Below, piece after piece: positions 35,173-45,100 of a stretch of 64,000 nucleotides of DNA. Positions within the stretch are counted from its first letter, which is position 1. The number at the start of each line of letters is the position of its first letter. The notes beneath the pieces are model-generated. The model saw only the letters and a program-made list of their open reading frames with translations. It ran no database searches and was not told the DNA's origin. Source of the stretch: CAYRVX01 sp964427875 (lineage in GTDB: Bacteria; Planctomycetota; Phycisphaerae; SM23-33); assembly GCA_964427875.1 (NCBI GenBank), contig CAYRVX010000012.1:1-64000 (forward strand), in the 5' to 3' direction. Position numbers and translations under genes: made by a program.

Positions 35173-36747
35173 ATGAGCGACAGAGTGATCCTGGTTCCCG
35201 TCGATGGCGCATCGAACATCAAGCTCGAGGCCCTGGACTTCGAGACGCTCACCACCGTGCATTCCGCCGTCACGGAGAGCCCGACCGCCGAATGGCAGGG
35301 CATGGCCTACAACGCCACGGGCGAGGAGTTCGACTGGTTCGACGAGGCGATCCGCGCCTTGCCGGAGACGTGTCGGGCGGCCGTGGTCGTCGCACCGGTC
35401 GCTCGCGGCGCCTCCGGCGGCCTCGTGGGCGAGGACAACACGCTCATCGAGGCGCCCCGGCGGCGGCTGACGCTCTCCTACACCCAGCCCTATCCCGAAG
35501 CCGTGGACGAGGCCTTCCGCCGGCTGGCCGGCTCGAACGAGGCGTTCTTCCGCGAGACCGGTTCGATTCGCGATTTCCCGGGCTCCCTGACGCTGCTGAA
35601 GCGGTTCGTGTTCGAGGAAACGCACCGCCCCGAGCTCGTGGCGGCCGCGGCGGGCTTCGGGCACTACGGCGTGCTGATGGGCGGGCATTTCCACGGCGAG
35701 GATTACCTGGCCGCCATCCGCCAGGCCGGCAACGAGCACAGCTACTGGATGTGCCACACCGGCGCGCGGGACGTGCGCAGCCGGCCGGGCACGCCCAGCA
35801 GCGCCGCCAGGCAGGTGACGGCGTTCGGCAAGCTCGTGCCCGCCCAGCCGGCCGTGTGCTACGAGCCGCTCGGTACCATGCCCGCCGCCCAGGCCGAGGG
35901 GTTGGGGCTTTCCACCCGGCCGCTCGTTCTACCCGGCGGGCACGACACGTGTCTTTCGCACATCCCCATCCTCTCGACGTTCTACCAGGCGTTTGGCGAG
36001 ATGGCCGGCAGAGCGGTCCTGCACGTGGAGGCGGGCACGTGGACGATGATCGCCCTGGTGGGCGGTTCGGTCGACCTTCCCCGGGACGGCTACGCTCGCG
36101 ACATCCTGATTCAGGGAACGGTGGACGGCGGGCCGGTCGTCACCGCGCGGTACGGCGGCGGGGCCGACTTCGCGCATCTCAAGAAGCTCGCCCGGTCGCG
36201 GGGCGCGGGCTTCGAGCCCCCCCCCGGCGTCGAGCGCCTGGGGCGCATGCTGAAGACGGCCGACTGCTTCGTGCTGCCCAACATCAACCCGGCCAACCGC
36301 CGGACCGGCCCGTTCCCGCTCGTCGACGGCCGCATCGTCAACGAGCAGGCGTTCTTCGCCGACGGCGCCGCCGCGTACCTCGCGAGCAACCTGCTGACGG
36401 CCCTCACCACGGCCTGCCAGGTCGAGGCCATCTGCCGGGATGCCGACGTGCCCGTCGTGCTGACCGCCGGCGGCTCGAAGGACCCGTGCTTCGCGGCGCT
36501 GCTGGCGACGCTCACCGGCCGGGCGGTGTACGCGATGTTCGACAGGGACGGCCAGGCCGTCACCGAGACGACCACACTCGGCGCGGCCATCGCCGGCAAG
36601 GCCGCCTGCCTCGGCATTCACCCTTACGAGGTGGACACGGCCGCCCTGGGCGTGCAGTACCGCCGGGTCGACCCGCTGGGCCCCGACCTGGCCGGACCCC
36701 TGGCCGCCTACCGCGCCAAGTGGATGCAGCACGTCAACGAGGGGTGA
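35173..36747 (+). CDS. FGGY-family carbohydrate kinase-like protein
   Basis: A 524-aa protein with the two-lobed FGGY layout: N-terminal VPVDGASNIKLEALDFETL, the central PGGHDTCLSHIPIL with the expected catalytic Asp, EAGTWTMIALVGG at the start of the second lobe, and the C-terminal VVLTAGGSKDPCFAALLATL nucleotide site. Family members phosphorylate sugars such as xylulose, rhamnulose or fuculose. The N-terminal phosphate loop reads DGAS where most have D.GT, so activity or specificity may differ. ATG 35173 has AGGAGG with 5-base spacing. It stands alone in its transcription unit, with a terminator-like hairpin 30 bp after the stop and no isomerase or aldolase beside it. Confidence 0.8.
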   Translation: MSDRVILVPVDGASNIKLEALDFETLTTVHSAVTESPTAEWQGMAYNATGEEFDWFDEAIRALPETCRAAVVVAPVARGASGGLVGEDNTLIEAPRRRLTLSYTQPYPEAVDEAFRRLAGSNEAFFRETGSIRDFPGSLTLLKRFVFEETHRPELVAAAAGFGHYGVLMGGHFHGEDYLAAIRQAGNEHSYWMCHTGARDVRSRPGTPSSAARQVTAFGKLVPAQPAVCYEPLGTMPAAQAEGLGLSTRPLVLPGGHDTCLSHIPILSTFYQAFGEMAGRAVLHVEAGTWTMIALVGGSVDLPRDGYARDILIQGTVDGGPVVTARYGGGADFAHLKKLARSRGAGFEPPPGVERLGRMLKTADCFVLPNINPANRRTGPFPLVDGRIVNEQAFFADGAAAYLASNLLTALTTACQVEAICRDADVPVVLTAGGSKDPCFAALLATLTGRAVYAMFDRDGQAVTETTTLGAAIAGKAACLGIHPYEVDTAALGVQYRRVDPLGPDLAGPLAAYRAKWMQHVNEG

Positions 36748-36776
36748 ATCCCTGTCCCCTTCTTGCCCTTTTGGAG

Positions 36777-36797
36777 ACATGGGCGACATCCCCATGT
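36777..36797 (+). terminator. Hairpin after the FGGY kinase gene
   Basis: A 7-bp stem (ACATGGG/CCCATGT) with a 7-base loop followed by TTA, 29 bp past the stop and before a convergent gene. The stem is clear but the T-run is short. Confidence 0.45.
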
Positions 36798-36854
36798 TTA
36801 CAGATCCCATCCCGGCTCCTGCCGGCGATGACGGCACGGTCGATCGACCGAGCA

Positions 36855-37901
36855 TCAATCGTCTTTCGGCAAATGCTGGCGGCGCACGCGTCGTGACCGG
36901 TCGAGGTACTCGTCGAGCGTTTCGATCTCGAACTCTTCGATCATCTCCCGGATTGACTTGTTCGGGTGGAGTGACGAAAGGAAATAGACCGCTTCCGGAC
37001 TGGCCGTCTCCACTTTCACGTGCTCGCGGTACTTCCCCTTCAAACGGCGCACGCGAGCGGCGTTGTAGTCGATGTGGACGATACGGCTGTCGAGATTGAT
37101 CCGCGCGAAGATGATTCGCCCGTAATGACTGGATTCAGCCAGCACGCGTCCGAGGGGGTCGACGATCACTCCGTTTTCATGGGGCACGGCGCTGGCGATA
37201 AAGCACTGGTTCCTGGAAGCGATCGACGGGACCATGGCCCCGCCGCGGAAGGCGGAGAGAAAGCAGAACAACTGCGCGCCCCGCTTCTTGTACTCCGCCA
37301 GCAGTTCCTCGAAGTTCAGGTCGAAGCAAATCAGGGCGCCGACCCGGCCGAAGTCGGTATCGAAGACCACTGCGCCGCGCCCGGGCAGCACGCCGCCCTC
37401 CATCTCGCCGATGGTGGGAAACATCTTGTCGTAGTATCCGACGAGCCGGCCCCGCCGGTCGATCAACACCGCGCTGTTGTATCGGCCTCGGCCTTTCTCG
37501 TCCTTGCGCCAGTAGCTGCCAATGATATACGTATGGTGCTGTTTCGCCTTGCGGGAAAGAAATGAGGTGATCGGGCCGGGCTCCGGCAGAGGTTCCGACT
37601 TGGCGTCTCTTTCTTCCCGACCGGCCGACGGCGGCGTGTTGTGCATACAGCCTTCGGTCAGCAGGATAATGTCGGGCTTGTCGAGGGCCGCCGTGTCGAT
37701 CTGCCTTTCCATCTCCTTCATGCTCGCTCGGGCAGGATGGCAAATGCACGAGACCCCGACCAGCCGTGAGTCTGTCTTCCCGGCCTTCCCCACCTGCGCC
37801 GGCCCGGCCGTTTCCGCGCCGCCGGTCGCCCAAGCCGCCGCAAGCACCGTAAGGGCGGCAACACCGACGAGGCAGCACTCTGTTGACGGTGGCATGGTCA
37901 T
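36855..37901 (-). CDS. Exported carbon-nitrogen hydrolase (nitrilase superfamily)
   Basis: 348 aa with a hydrophobic export signal (CCLVGVAALTVLAAAWATGG). The nitrilase Glu-Lys-Cys triad is complete: Glu83 in IILLTEG, Lys159 in YYDKMFPT and Cys192 in VGALICFDLNFEE. Superfamily enzymes cleave amides, nitriles or carbamoyl groups. Most are cytoplasmic, so a signal peptide is unusual but is seen in planctomycete relatives. ATG 37901 has AAGGAG with 7-base spacing; a second ATG lies two codons later. It is separated by 190 bp from alr and converges with the kinase gene. The substrate is unknown. Confidence 0.85.
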   Translation of the reverse strand: MTMPPSTECCLVGVAALTVLAAAWATGGAETAGPAQVGKAGKTDSRLVGVSCICHPARASMKEMERQIDTAALDKPDIILLTEGCMHNTPPSAGREERDAKSEPLPEPGPITSFLSRKAKQHHTYIIGSYWRKDEKGRGRYNSAVLIDRRGRLVGYYDKMFPTIGEMEGGVLPGRGAVVFDTDFGRVGALICFDLNFEELLAEYKKRGAQLFCFLSAFRGGAMVPSIASRNQCFIASAVPHENGVIVDPLGRVLAESSHYGRIIFARINLDSRIVHIDYNAARVRRLKGKYREHVKVETASPEAVYFLSSLHPNKSIREMIEEFEIETLDEYLDRSRRVRRQHLPKDD

Positions 37902-38092
37902 GATCCAACTCCTTCTGTCTCTCCCGCGCTCTCTGCGCAAGGAAATGGAACCGAGACCTCTGTTCAGACACGCGCCGGAGCAAGCCCTCGAAACGCTCAG
38001 TAGATTCTATCGACCGGTGTGCCCGGGGTGCGAGAGTGGTCCGTTTTGATGTACGCGCCGCTCTGCGATTCCCTGCGGGCCCGGCGAGGGTC

Positions 38093-39232
38093 TTAGGCGT
38101 CGCCATCGACGAGGATGCGCTTCGCGCGCTGCCCGAGGCGGCAGGTGATCTCGTAGGGGATCGTGCCCGCCAGGCGCGCCAGGCTCTCCACGCTGTGCGG
38201 GGCGGCGGGGTCGTTGGAGAGGACCTCGACCTCATCGCCCACGGCGGCGCCGGGCACGTCGCTCAGGTCGATGATGACCTGGTCCATGCTCACGCGGCCG
38301 CGGACGGGCACGTCGCGGCCGCGGATCCGCATCGTGGCGCGGTTGGAGAGGCACCGCATGTAGCCGTCGGCGTAGCCGACCGGCACGAGACCGGCCGGCG
38401 TGTCGCGCCGGAACGTGTAGGTCAGCCCGTAGCCGCAGCGGCTGCCGGCCGGCAGCGTCTTGATCTGCATCAGGCGGCCGGTGAGGCGCAAGGCCGGTTT
38501 CAGCGGCAGGCGGTTGTTCACCTGGTCGGACGGCTGATAGCCGTACAGGACGATGCCGGGCCGGACCATGTCCAGGTGCGTTTCGGGCAGGTCGATGGCC
38601 GCGGCGGAGTTGGCGGCGTGGAGTGTCAGTCCCTCGCGTCCCCCGGCGGCATCGGCGACGTCGAGGAACCGGGCAAGCTGGCGGCGGGTGGGCGCCTTGT
38701 CGGCCTCGTCGGCGGCGGCGAAGTGCGTGTACAGGCCGGTCAGGCGGATGCCCTGCTCGCGGCGGACGTGCTCGACGAGCCGCGGCGCCGCCTCGGGCGG
38801 GGCGCCGCTTCTGCCCATGCCGCTGTCGATCTTGACGTGGACGTTCGCTTCGGTGCCGACGTGCCGGGCGGCCCGGCCGACGGCGGCCACCTCCCGCGCG
38901 GCCGCGATCGTCAGCGTCACGTCGCGCCGGATCAGCTCGGCCAGCAGGTCGTGCAGCGGCCCCTCGTCGGCGTGGGCGCAGGGGGAGAAGAACATCAGTA
39001 TCGGCAGCTCGCAGCCGAGGTCGCGAAGGGCCAGGGCCTCGTCGGGGCCGGCGACGGCCAGGCGGTCGGCGAGTCCCGAGAGCACGCCGAGCAGCGTGGT
39101 GAGCCCGTGGCCGTAGCAGTCGGCCTTGACCACGGCGCAGAGCTCGGTCTCCGGCGGGATCAGCCCGCGCAGCAGACCCGCGTTGTGCCGAACCGCCGCA
39201 GCCGATATCTCCGCCGTAAGGTAGCTTTCCAT
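38093..39232 (-). CDS. alr: Alanine racemase
   Basis: A 379-aa PLP enzyme that interconverts L- and D-alanine, supplying D-Ala for peptidoglycan. The PLP-binding Lys is Lys36 in AVVKADCYGHG. The catalytic Tyr of the second subunit face is in GSRCGYGLTYTF, and VHVKIDSGMGRSG, THFAAADEADK and GRVSMDQVIIDLSD are family landmarks. Length is normal. The presence of alr agrees with the current view that planctomycetes make peptidoglycan. A TATAAT box lies 30 bp upstream. It is divergent from asd. Confidence 0.96.
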   Translation of the reverse strand: MESYLTAEISAAAVRHNAGLLRGLIPPETELCAVVKADCYGHGLTTLLGVLSGLADRLAVAGPDEALALRDLGCELPILMFFSPCAHADEGPLHDLLAELIRRDVTLTIAAAREVAAVGRAARHVGTEANVHVKIDSGMGRSGAPPEAAPRLVEHVRREQGIRLTGLYTHFAAADEADKAPTRRQLARFLDVADAAGGREGLTLHAANSAAAIDLPETHLDMVRPGIVLYGYQPSDQVNNRLPLKPALRLTGRLMQIKTLPAGSRCGYGLTYTFRRDTPAGLVPVGYADGYMRCLSNRATMRIRGRDVPVRGRVSMDQVIIDLSDVPGAAVGDEVEVLSNDPAAPHSVESLARLAGTIPYEITCRLGQRAKRILVDGDA

Positions 39233-39261
39233 CGCACGCTCGCCGCCCTCCCGTGGGCCGG

Positions 39262-39267
39262 ATTATA
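39262..39267 (-). promoter_or_regulatory. Candidate -10 box for alr
   Basis: TATAAT on the minus strand within GGGTATAATCCGG, 30 bp before the ATG. No clear -35. Confidence 0.45.
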
Positions 39268-39366
39268 CCCAAGGATGCCCGTGGCCGGAACCCGGGCGCG
39301 GCAATGCAGGGCCGGCCACGCGCCTTGTTCCCTTCTTCTCGTTTACTGCTGATGTCGGCAAAGCCC

Positions 39367-39395
39367 TTGGCCGATTCGCAGATGTGTGTTAGTAT
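39367..39395 (+). promoter_or_regulatory. Promoter for asd
   Basis: TTGGCC (39367-39372) and TAGTAT (39390-39395) 17 bp apart, about 68 bp before the ATG at 39463. Confidence 0.5.
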
Positions 39396-39462
39396 CTTGG
39401 GCTCGCCGTTCGGCGCGGGCCGGGCGGGACATCGTAGAGGCATCAGAGACACGGTGAGAACG

Positions 39463-40461
39463 ATGAGTTGGCACACGGCCATCATGGGCGCCACGGGCGC
39501 GGTCGGGACGGAGTTCCTCAAACTGCTCGAAGAGCGCGACTTTCCGCTCAAGAGCCTAAGGGTCCTGGCGTCGCACCGCTCGGCGGGAAGGAAGCTGAAG
39601 TTCAAGGGCGAGGAGCTGACGGTCGAGGAGCTGACGGCCCGGAGCTTCGAGGGCGCCGAGCTGGTGCTGGCCTCGGCGGGCGGGGGCATCTCGAAGGAGT
39701 TCGTGCCGCACGCCGTGGCCGCCGGGGCGGTGGTGGTGGACAACACGTCGGCGTTCCGCATGGACCCGGACGTGCCGCTGGTCGTCCCTGAGGTCAACGC
39801 CGAGGACATCGCCACGCACAAGGGCATCATCGCCAACCCGAACTGCTCGACGATCATCATGAACGTGCCGGTCTGGCCGCTGCACAAGGTGAATCCGATC
39901 CGGCGGATCGTGATGAGCACGTACCAGGCGGTCAGCGGGGCGGGCGCGCGGGCGATGGCGGAGCTCGAAGCCAGCACGCGGGCATCGCTGGCCGGCGAGA
40001 GCTTCCAGCCGAAGGAGCTGCCCCATCCCAGCGCGTTCAACGTCTGGAGCCACGGCACCGAGATCGGCGAGGACGGCTACAACCTCGAGGAGCGCAAGAC
40101 GTGGCGCGAGACGAGGAAGATCTTCCACTGCCGGGAGATTCTCATCACGGCCACGTGCGTCCGCGTGCCGGTCCCGCGGGCCCACACCGAGTCGATCAAC
40201 ATCGAGTTCCACGAGCCGATCACCGAGGGCGAGGTCCGCCGGATCCTCGCCGACGCGCCCGGCGTGAAGATCGTCGACGATCGCGAGCGGAACTACTTCC
40301 CCATGCCGATCGACGCCTCGGGCGCCGACGACGTCCTCGTCGGGCGGATCCGCAGCGACGTCTCCCTGCCGGACGGGCGAGGCATCCACCTGCTCGTCTG
40401 CGGCGACCAGATCCGCAAAGGCGCCGCACTCAACGCCGTCCAGATCGCCGAACTGCTGTAG
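39463..40461 (+). CDS. asd: Aspartate-semialdehyde dehydrogenase
   Basis: This 332-aa enzyme reduces aspartyl phosphate to aspartate semialdehyde, the branch point to lysine/diaminopimelate, threonine and methionine. It has the NADP-binding loop GATGAVG at residues 9-15, the catalytic Cys128 in NPNCSTI, STYQAVSGAGARAM, and a conserved C-terminal His/Arg region (CVRVPVPRAHTESINI, VGRIRSDVS). ATG 39463 is chosen because the fold starts there; in-frame codons upstream to 39253 are not conserved-looking. It is divergent from alr, so two peptidoglycan-precursor-related genes share an intergenic region. Confidence 0.96.
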   Translation: MSWHTAIMGATGAVGTEFLKLLEERDFPLKSLRVLASHRSAGRKLKFKGEELTVEELTARSFEGAELVLASAGGGISKEFVPHAVAAGAVVVDNTSAFRMDPDVPLVVPEVNAEDIATHKGIIANPNCSTIIMNVPVWPLHKVNPIRRIVMSTYQAVSGAGARAMAELEASTRASLAGESFQPKELPHPSAFNVWSHGTEIGEDGYNLEERKTWRETRKIFHCREILITATCVRVPVPRAHTESINIEFHEPITEGEVRRILADAPGVKIVDDRERNYFPMPIDASGADDVLVGRIRSDVSLPDGRGIHLLVCGDQIRKGAALNAVQIAELL

Positions 40462-40502
40462 CGCCAGACGGCGAGCGCACGCGCGAGCCTACGAACGGCG
40501 GC

Positions 40503-40913
40503 CTACGCCTCGAATCCGCTGTCTCGCAGGTCCACGATGATTGCCGAGAGAACAGCCCGTGCGGATTTGATCGCCGATTCGGCCTCGGCGGGACCGGTAT
40601 CGGCCCAGTCTCCCGGATAACGGGATTCCACCGCCCATTCCGTGAGGCCCGCCAGATCGGCACGAGCCTGTCTCGTGGTCCAGCCCTCGGGCAGCAGATT
40701 TCGCAGTCTGGCCAGGTCATGAGTGCGCGGGAAGTCTGTCTGCAGGAACACCAAGCCTGCCTTCAGCGCCTTCTCTGCCGCCTGTTGAGCGAACCAGCAG
40801 GCGTGTCTGCAGACGGGACGCTGTTGATCGAGAATCCTCGCGGCTTCCGCCAGGTCCTCTCGCGCGTACCGCAGCCAGCGCCGAGTCTCAGCGATCACCT
40901 CCGGGTCGCTCAT
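40503..40913 (-). CDS. HEPN-domain protein (toxin-side partner of MNT)
   Basis: 136 aa, helical, with the HEPN pattern: RRWLRYAREDLAEAARIL, CWFAQQAAEKALKAGLVFLQ, and RTHDLARLRNLLP. The C-terminal SRYPGDW region is typical of the PF05168/COG2250 group. HEPN proteins paired with minimal nucleotidyltransferases form toxin-antitoxin modules, the HEPN half often being an RNase. The canonical R-x4-6-H motif is not obvious, so RNase activity is uncertain. The ATG at 40913 has GGAAGGA upstream and lies inside the end of the MNT gene (26-bp overlap), indicating coupling. Confidence 0.88.
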   Translation of the reverse strand: MSDPEVIAETRRWLRYAREDLAEAARILDQQRPVCRHACWFAQQAAEKALKAGLVFLQTDFPRTHDLARLRNLLPEGWTTRQARADLAGLTEWAVESRYPGDWADTGPAEAESAIKSARAVLSAIIVDLRDSGFEA

Positions 40914-41217
40914 AGATCGTTCTTCCTTCCCGCAAGGCGGGGCGGAGCAGGGAGCCGACAAGGCGGCCCCGGCGCTCGATCTCGTCGGGGGTGGTTACGA
41001 TGACGTCCTTGGATACGGGGAAGTGGTCCAGGCTCCGACGGATCTCAACTGCGGTCTTGCGCTTGTCGGCTACCGATGGCAGCACCACGAGCAGGTCGAC
41101 GTCGCTGTCAGCCTGGGCCGTACCTCGCGCGTGCGAACCGAACAGGATCACGCGCAATGGACGGAACTGCCGAATGATCACCTCGGCCATTCTCTCGATG
41201 CATTCCTGTGCCGCCAT
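40888..41217 (-). CDS. Minimal nucleotidyltransferase (MNT) domain protein
   Basis: 109 aa. The nucleotidyltransferase signature GSHARGTAQADSDVDLLVV contains the GS...D.D metal-binding motif. In HEPN/MNT modules this protein can AMPylate and neutralise the HEPN toxin. The start at 41217 has no ribosome site, and the predicted transcription start is only a couple of bases upstream, so the message may be leaderless. Immediately upstream is the divergent truA promoter region. Confidence 0.88.
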   Translation of the reverse strand: MAAQECIERMAEVIIRQFRPLRVILFGSHARGTAQADSDVDLLVVLPSVADKRKTAVEIRRSLDHFPVSKDVIVTTPDEIERRGRLVGSLLRPALREGRTIYERPGGDR

Positions 41218-41225
41218 GGTCGCGG

Positions 41226-41254
41226 ATTATCTCGTATGCACTACCGGCACGCAA
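41226..41254 (-). promoter_or_regulatory. Promoter for the MNT/HEPN pair
   Basis: TTGCGT (41254-41249) and GATAAT (41231-41226), 17 bp apart on the minus strand, placing initiation almost at the MNT ATG. Confidence 0.5.
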
Positions 41255-41269
41255 GCCGACTCAGCGGCT

Positions 41270-41297
41270 TTGCGCTCCCCGTCAAACACGGTAAAGT
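41270..41297 (+). promoter_or_regulatory. Candidate promoter for truA
   Basis: TTGCGC (41270-41275) and TAAAGT (41292-41297), 16 bp apart. The predicted start lies only about 4 bases before ATG 41308. Confidence 0.4.
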
Positions 41298-41307
41298 ATG
41301 CCATCAG

Positions 41308-42132
41308 ATGAGCAACGCGCTTCCAAGACGAAACATCAGGCTCGTGATCGCCTATAACGGCGCGGCGTATCACGGCTGGCAGCGGCAGGCCGACGGGATC
41401 GACACGGTGCAGCAGCGTATCGAGGCCGCGGCCGCCGACGTGCTGCGGCACGAGGTCACCGTCTTCGGGGCCGGTCGCACCGACGCCGGCGTGCACGCGG
41501 CCGGGCAGGTCGCCAACCTCTACACCACGAACCTCGCCATTCCGCTTCGCGGCCTGCGACGGGCGATGAACTCGCGCCTGCCGCGCGACGTCGCCGTCGT
41601 CTCGGCCGCCGACGTGCCCGAGGGCTTCCACGCCTCCCGTTCGGCGATCGGCAAGACGTACCGCTACCGCATCCACGTCGGGCCGCTTCGGCCGGTGGAG
41701 CTCGCCGGGCAGGTGTATCACTACTGGCGAACGCTGGACGCGGAGGCCATGCGCGACGCGGCCAGGCGACTGCTCGGGCGGCACGACTTCCTCGGCTTCG
41801 CCACCTCCCCCGAGGAACGCGAGAACACCGTCCGGACGATCTGGCGCTGCGACGTCGTTGAGGGCGGGCCGACCGTGGCCGTGACGGTCCGTGGCGACGG
41901 CTTCCTCTACAACATGGTTCGGAACATCGCGGGCACGCTGATCGAGATCGGCCGCGGGCGGTGGGCCCCGCAGCTCATCGACACGATCCTCACCACGCGC
42001 GACCGCCGCCAGGCCGGCCCGACCGCCCCGCCCGACGGCCTGACACTCCTCTGCGTGCACTATCGCCCCGAGGACGTCCAGCGCGTCGATAAGGCCCGGC
42101 GCCGCCCCGAAGGCAGGGATGCCTCGTCGTGA
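41308..42132 (+). CDS. truA: tRNA pseudouridine(38-40) synthase
   Basis: 274 aa. TruA converts uridines 38-40 of tRNA anticodon arms to pseudouridine. The catalytic Asp is Asp59 in GAGRTDAGVHA. Further landmarks are IAYNGAAYHGWQRQ, SAIGKTYRYRI, GRHDFLGFA and GDGFLYNMVRNIAGTLIEIG. An in-frame extension to 41023 is rejected because homology starts at NIRLVIAYNG and the promoter lies within that extension. No ribosome site precedes 41308. The C-terminus is slightly longer than usual. Confidence 0.95.
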   Translation: MSNALPRRNIRLVIAYNGAAYHGWQRQADGIDTVQQRIEAAAADVLRHEVTVFGAGRTDAGVHAAGQVANLYTTNLAIPLRGLRRAMNSRLPRDVAVVSAADVPEGFHASRSAIGKTYRYRIHVGPLRPVELAGQVYHYWRTLDAEAMRDAARRLLGRHDFLGFATSPEERENTVRTIWRCDVVEGGPTVAVTVRGDGFLYNMVRNIAGTLIEIGRGRWAPQLIDTILTTRDRRQAGPTAPPDGLTLLCVHYRPEDVQRVDKARRRPEGRDASS

Positions 42133-42187
42133 GCTGCGATTCTGTCGCGAGTTCTTCCCCCCGTGCCGCGGTGTCCCATCACCGCGA

Positions 42188-45100
42188 CTACAGCGCAAGT
42201 GGCAGGAGCTTCGACAGGGCCAGGACGTCCGGAAGGGCATCCACGGCCGCCGCAGGCGTCTGGCCGGCCACCTCGATTGTCTTCGTCTCGACGGGCACCG
42301 TGACCACTTCGCTCGCCGCCGGGCGCTGGGCCCATGGGGCCGGCCGCAGAGCGATCGCCGGCGAAGCCGCCAAGGCCGTGCGCGCCTGGGCCGGCTGCCA
42401 CGCGGCCGGCGAGGCTGGCGAGGCGTTCATGCTTGCCCCCACAAGGGCCGCGCGAACGGCGGCGGCCTCGATGGCGCCGGCCTCGGCCGAAGGCGACGCG
42501 TCCGCCTTGGAAAGCACCGGATCCGGGACGTCCCGCATGTCCGCCCCGCGGCGCGGCCAGGCGGCCGAGAGGTCGATCGCGTTGATCCGCCCGTCAGAGG
42601 TGACGTCGCTTCGCGTCTGGTCCTCCGAGACGCCGTCGATCAGCGTCGTCCGCCGCGGCCAGATGTACGACAGGTCGATCGCGTTCACGCGCAGGTCGCC
42701 TGTGCAATCTCCCGCCAGTGCCGTGAAGACCCGGTCGTTGTCCCCCGCCAGCGGGTTGCCCGCCAGGTCCGTGACGCCCTCGATCTGCACGAGGTACCTG
42801 ACCGCGTCCGGCAGGGCGGGCTCGAAGTTGATGATGCCGACCGTATCGCCCACAGCCGTCGAAGTGGAGACAGCGATGTCTGACAGGTCCACCGGATTGC
42901 CGTCGGAGTCGTTGCCGGCCATCCGCACCGACTCGGGCGTGAAACTCCCCGGGTCGATCGCCTCGGAGAACTCGACCTGAAGCTCCGCGACGCCGGCCAT
43001 CCTCGGCTCGCAGAACGTCCCGTCGTCGGGGATCTCCAGCAGCGCCTTCCCGACGCCCTCGCCGTGCTCGCCCGCGCTGTACCAGGCGTCCACGGTGGGG
43101 GCAGTCGTGTCGACGGCTATCCTCGCGACGAACCCGTCCACCCCGCCGCCGTAGGTCGTGTCCCAGCCGCCCGACACCCAGCCGGAGGACCACGTCCAGC
43201 CGGTGACGAGCGCGTTGCCGGCGTCATCGGCGGCGATGCCTTGACCTCCATCGGGATCACCGCCGCCCAGGTAGCTGCTCCAGAGATGCCCGCCGGCGGC
43301 GCCGAGCTTCACCACGAAGGCGTCCTTGACGCCGCCGATGCCAGTGTCCCAACCGCCCGAGACCCAGCCGGACGACATCGTCTGCCCCGTCACCAGCGCC
43401 CTGCCGGCTGCGTCGGTGGTGACCCCCCACCCGCCGTCGGTGGAACCGCCACCCAGATAGCTGCTCCAGAGATGCCCGCCGGCGGCGCTGAGCTTCACCA
43501 CGAAACCGTCATAGTCGCCGCCGAAACTCGTCTGCCAGCCCCCCGAGGTCCAGCCGGGTGAACCCGTAGTGCCCGTCACCAGCGCGTTGCCGGCCAGGTC
43601 GGCAGCGATGCCGTAACCCCTGTCGTGGCCACTGCCGCCCAGGTACCTGCTCCAGAGATGCCCGCCGGTGGCGCTGAGCTTCACGACGAAGGCGTCTGTG
43701 CCGCCGAGACTCGTCTGCCTGCCCCCCGAGGCGAGGGCGAGGGACCACGTGTATCCCGTCAGCAGTGCGTTGCCGGCCGCATCAGCGGCGATGCCATATC
43801 CCTGCTCCCAGGCACTGTCCCCCACGTAGCTGCTCCAGAGGTGCTCGCCGGAGGCGCTGAGTTTCACCACGAAGGCGTCATAATCGCCCCCGTAGCTCGT
43901 ATCCCAGCCCCCCGAGACCCAGCCCGAGGTAGTCGTATACCCCGTCACCAGTACGCTGCCGGTCGCGTCCAGGGCGATGCCAGACGCGCGGTCGTCAGAA
44001 CCGCCGCCCAGGTAGCTGCTCCAGAGATGCCCCCCGCTGGGGCTGAGTTTCACCAGGAAGCCGTCATAGCCCCCGCCGTGATTGGTGTCCCAGCCCCCCG
44101 AGACCCAGCCGGAGGACATCGTCTGCCCCGTCACCAGCGCGTTGCCGGCCGCGTCGGCGGCGACGCCGTAGCCGCCGTCCTCCCCACTGCCGCCCAGATA
44201 GCTGCTCCAGAGGTGCCCGCCCGAGGCGCTGAGCTTCACCACAAAGCCGTCCCAGGCGCCGCCGCTGAGAGTCTCGTCCCAGCCCCCTGAGACCCAGCCG
44301 GAGGAATAGGTCGTCCCGGTCACCAGGACGTTGCCGCCCGCGTCGACCGCGATGTCATGACCACGGTCCTCCCCGCCGGCGCCCAGGTAGCTGCTCCAGT
44401 CCAGGTCCGGGTCGATGATCAGCGGCTGCGTGGGGTCGTAGGCGCCAGCGATCTCGAAGGCGTAGGTGTCCGCATCGACGAGCCGATACACGCCGGGGAC
44501 CTCGACCTGCTCGCCGCCGCCGACCTGGTAGATGTACGGCGCCTCGTCCACGACCTCGCCCCGGTCGCCGGGGAGGCGGACGTGCAGGGTCCCGGCCTCG
44601 TCGATCGTCAGGGCCTCGATGCCGCTGTAGCTGACGCGGATCTGCGAGAAGTCCGCGCCTGGGGCGACGTGGAACTCGTACTTGAGGTGATCTCGCCGGC
44701 CCCAGGTGTGCAGGTCGATCCCGTCGTAGAGGCCCTCGTAGGCCACGATCTCATACGACGGGACGTTCTCCCGCCACTCCGACGGATCGCCTACGAAGAA
44801 GTTGAACCGGGTCTGCGAAGGCTCCAGGCCAATGGGCGTGACGGCATTGGCCCCGTCGAACGTGGCCGAGAAGCGAAGGCGCTGGAGCCGCGCCGGCTCG
44901 GCGTCGAATTCGCCGGTGGGCACGCCGGCGAGGGCAGCGGCGTCTTTAGCGTCGTCTTCGCCGGAAGCCACTTCGCGGAACAGCTCGAAGACGGGGCCGC
45001 TGTCGGTGTGGGCGATGTTCGCGCCCTGTCCCCTGTGGACGAAGCGGACCGACGAATCGGCCCACTGGCCTTGGTTCTCGATAAACACCGCTGGCGTAAT

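Noticed and set aside
43120..44405. Possible CRISPR or mobile repeat
   Set aside because: The ~186-bp repeats are in-frame protein repeats of an SBBP propeller.
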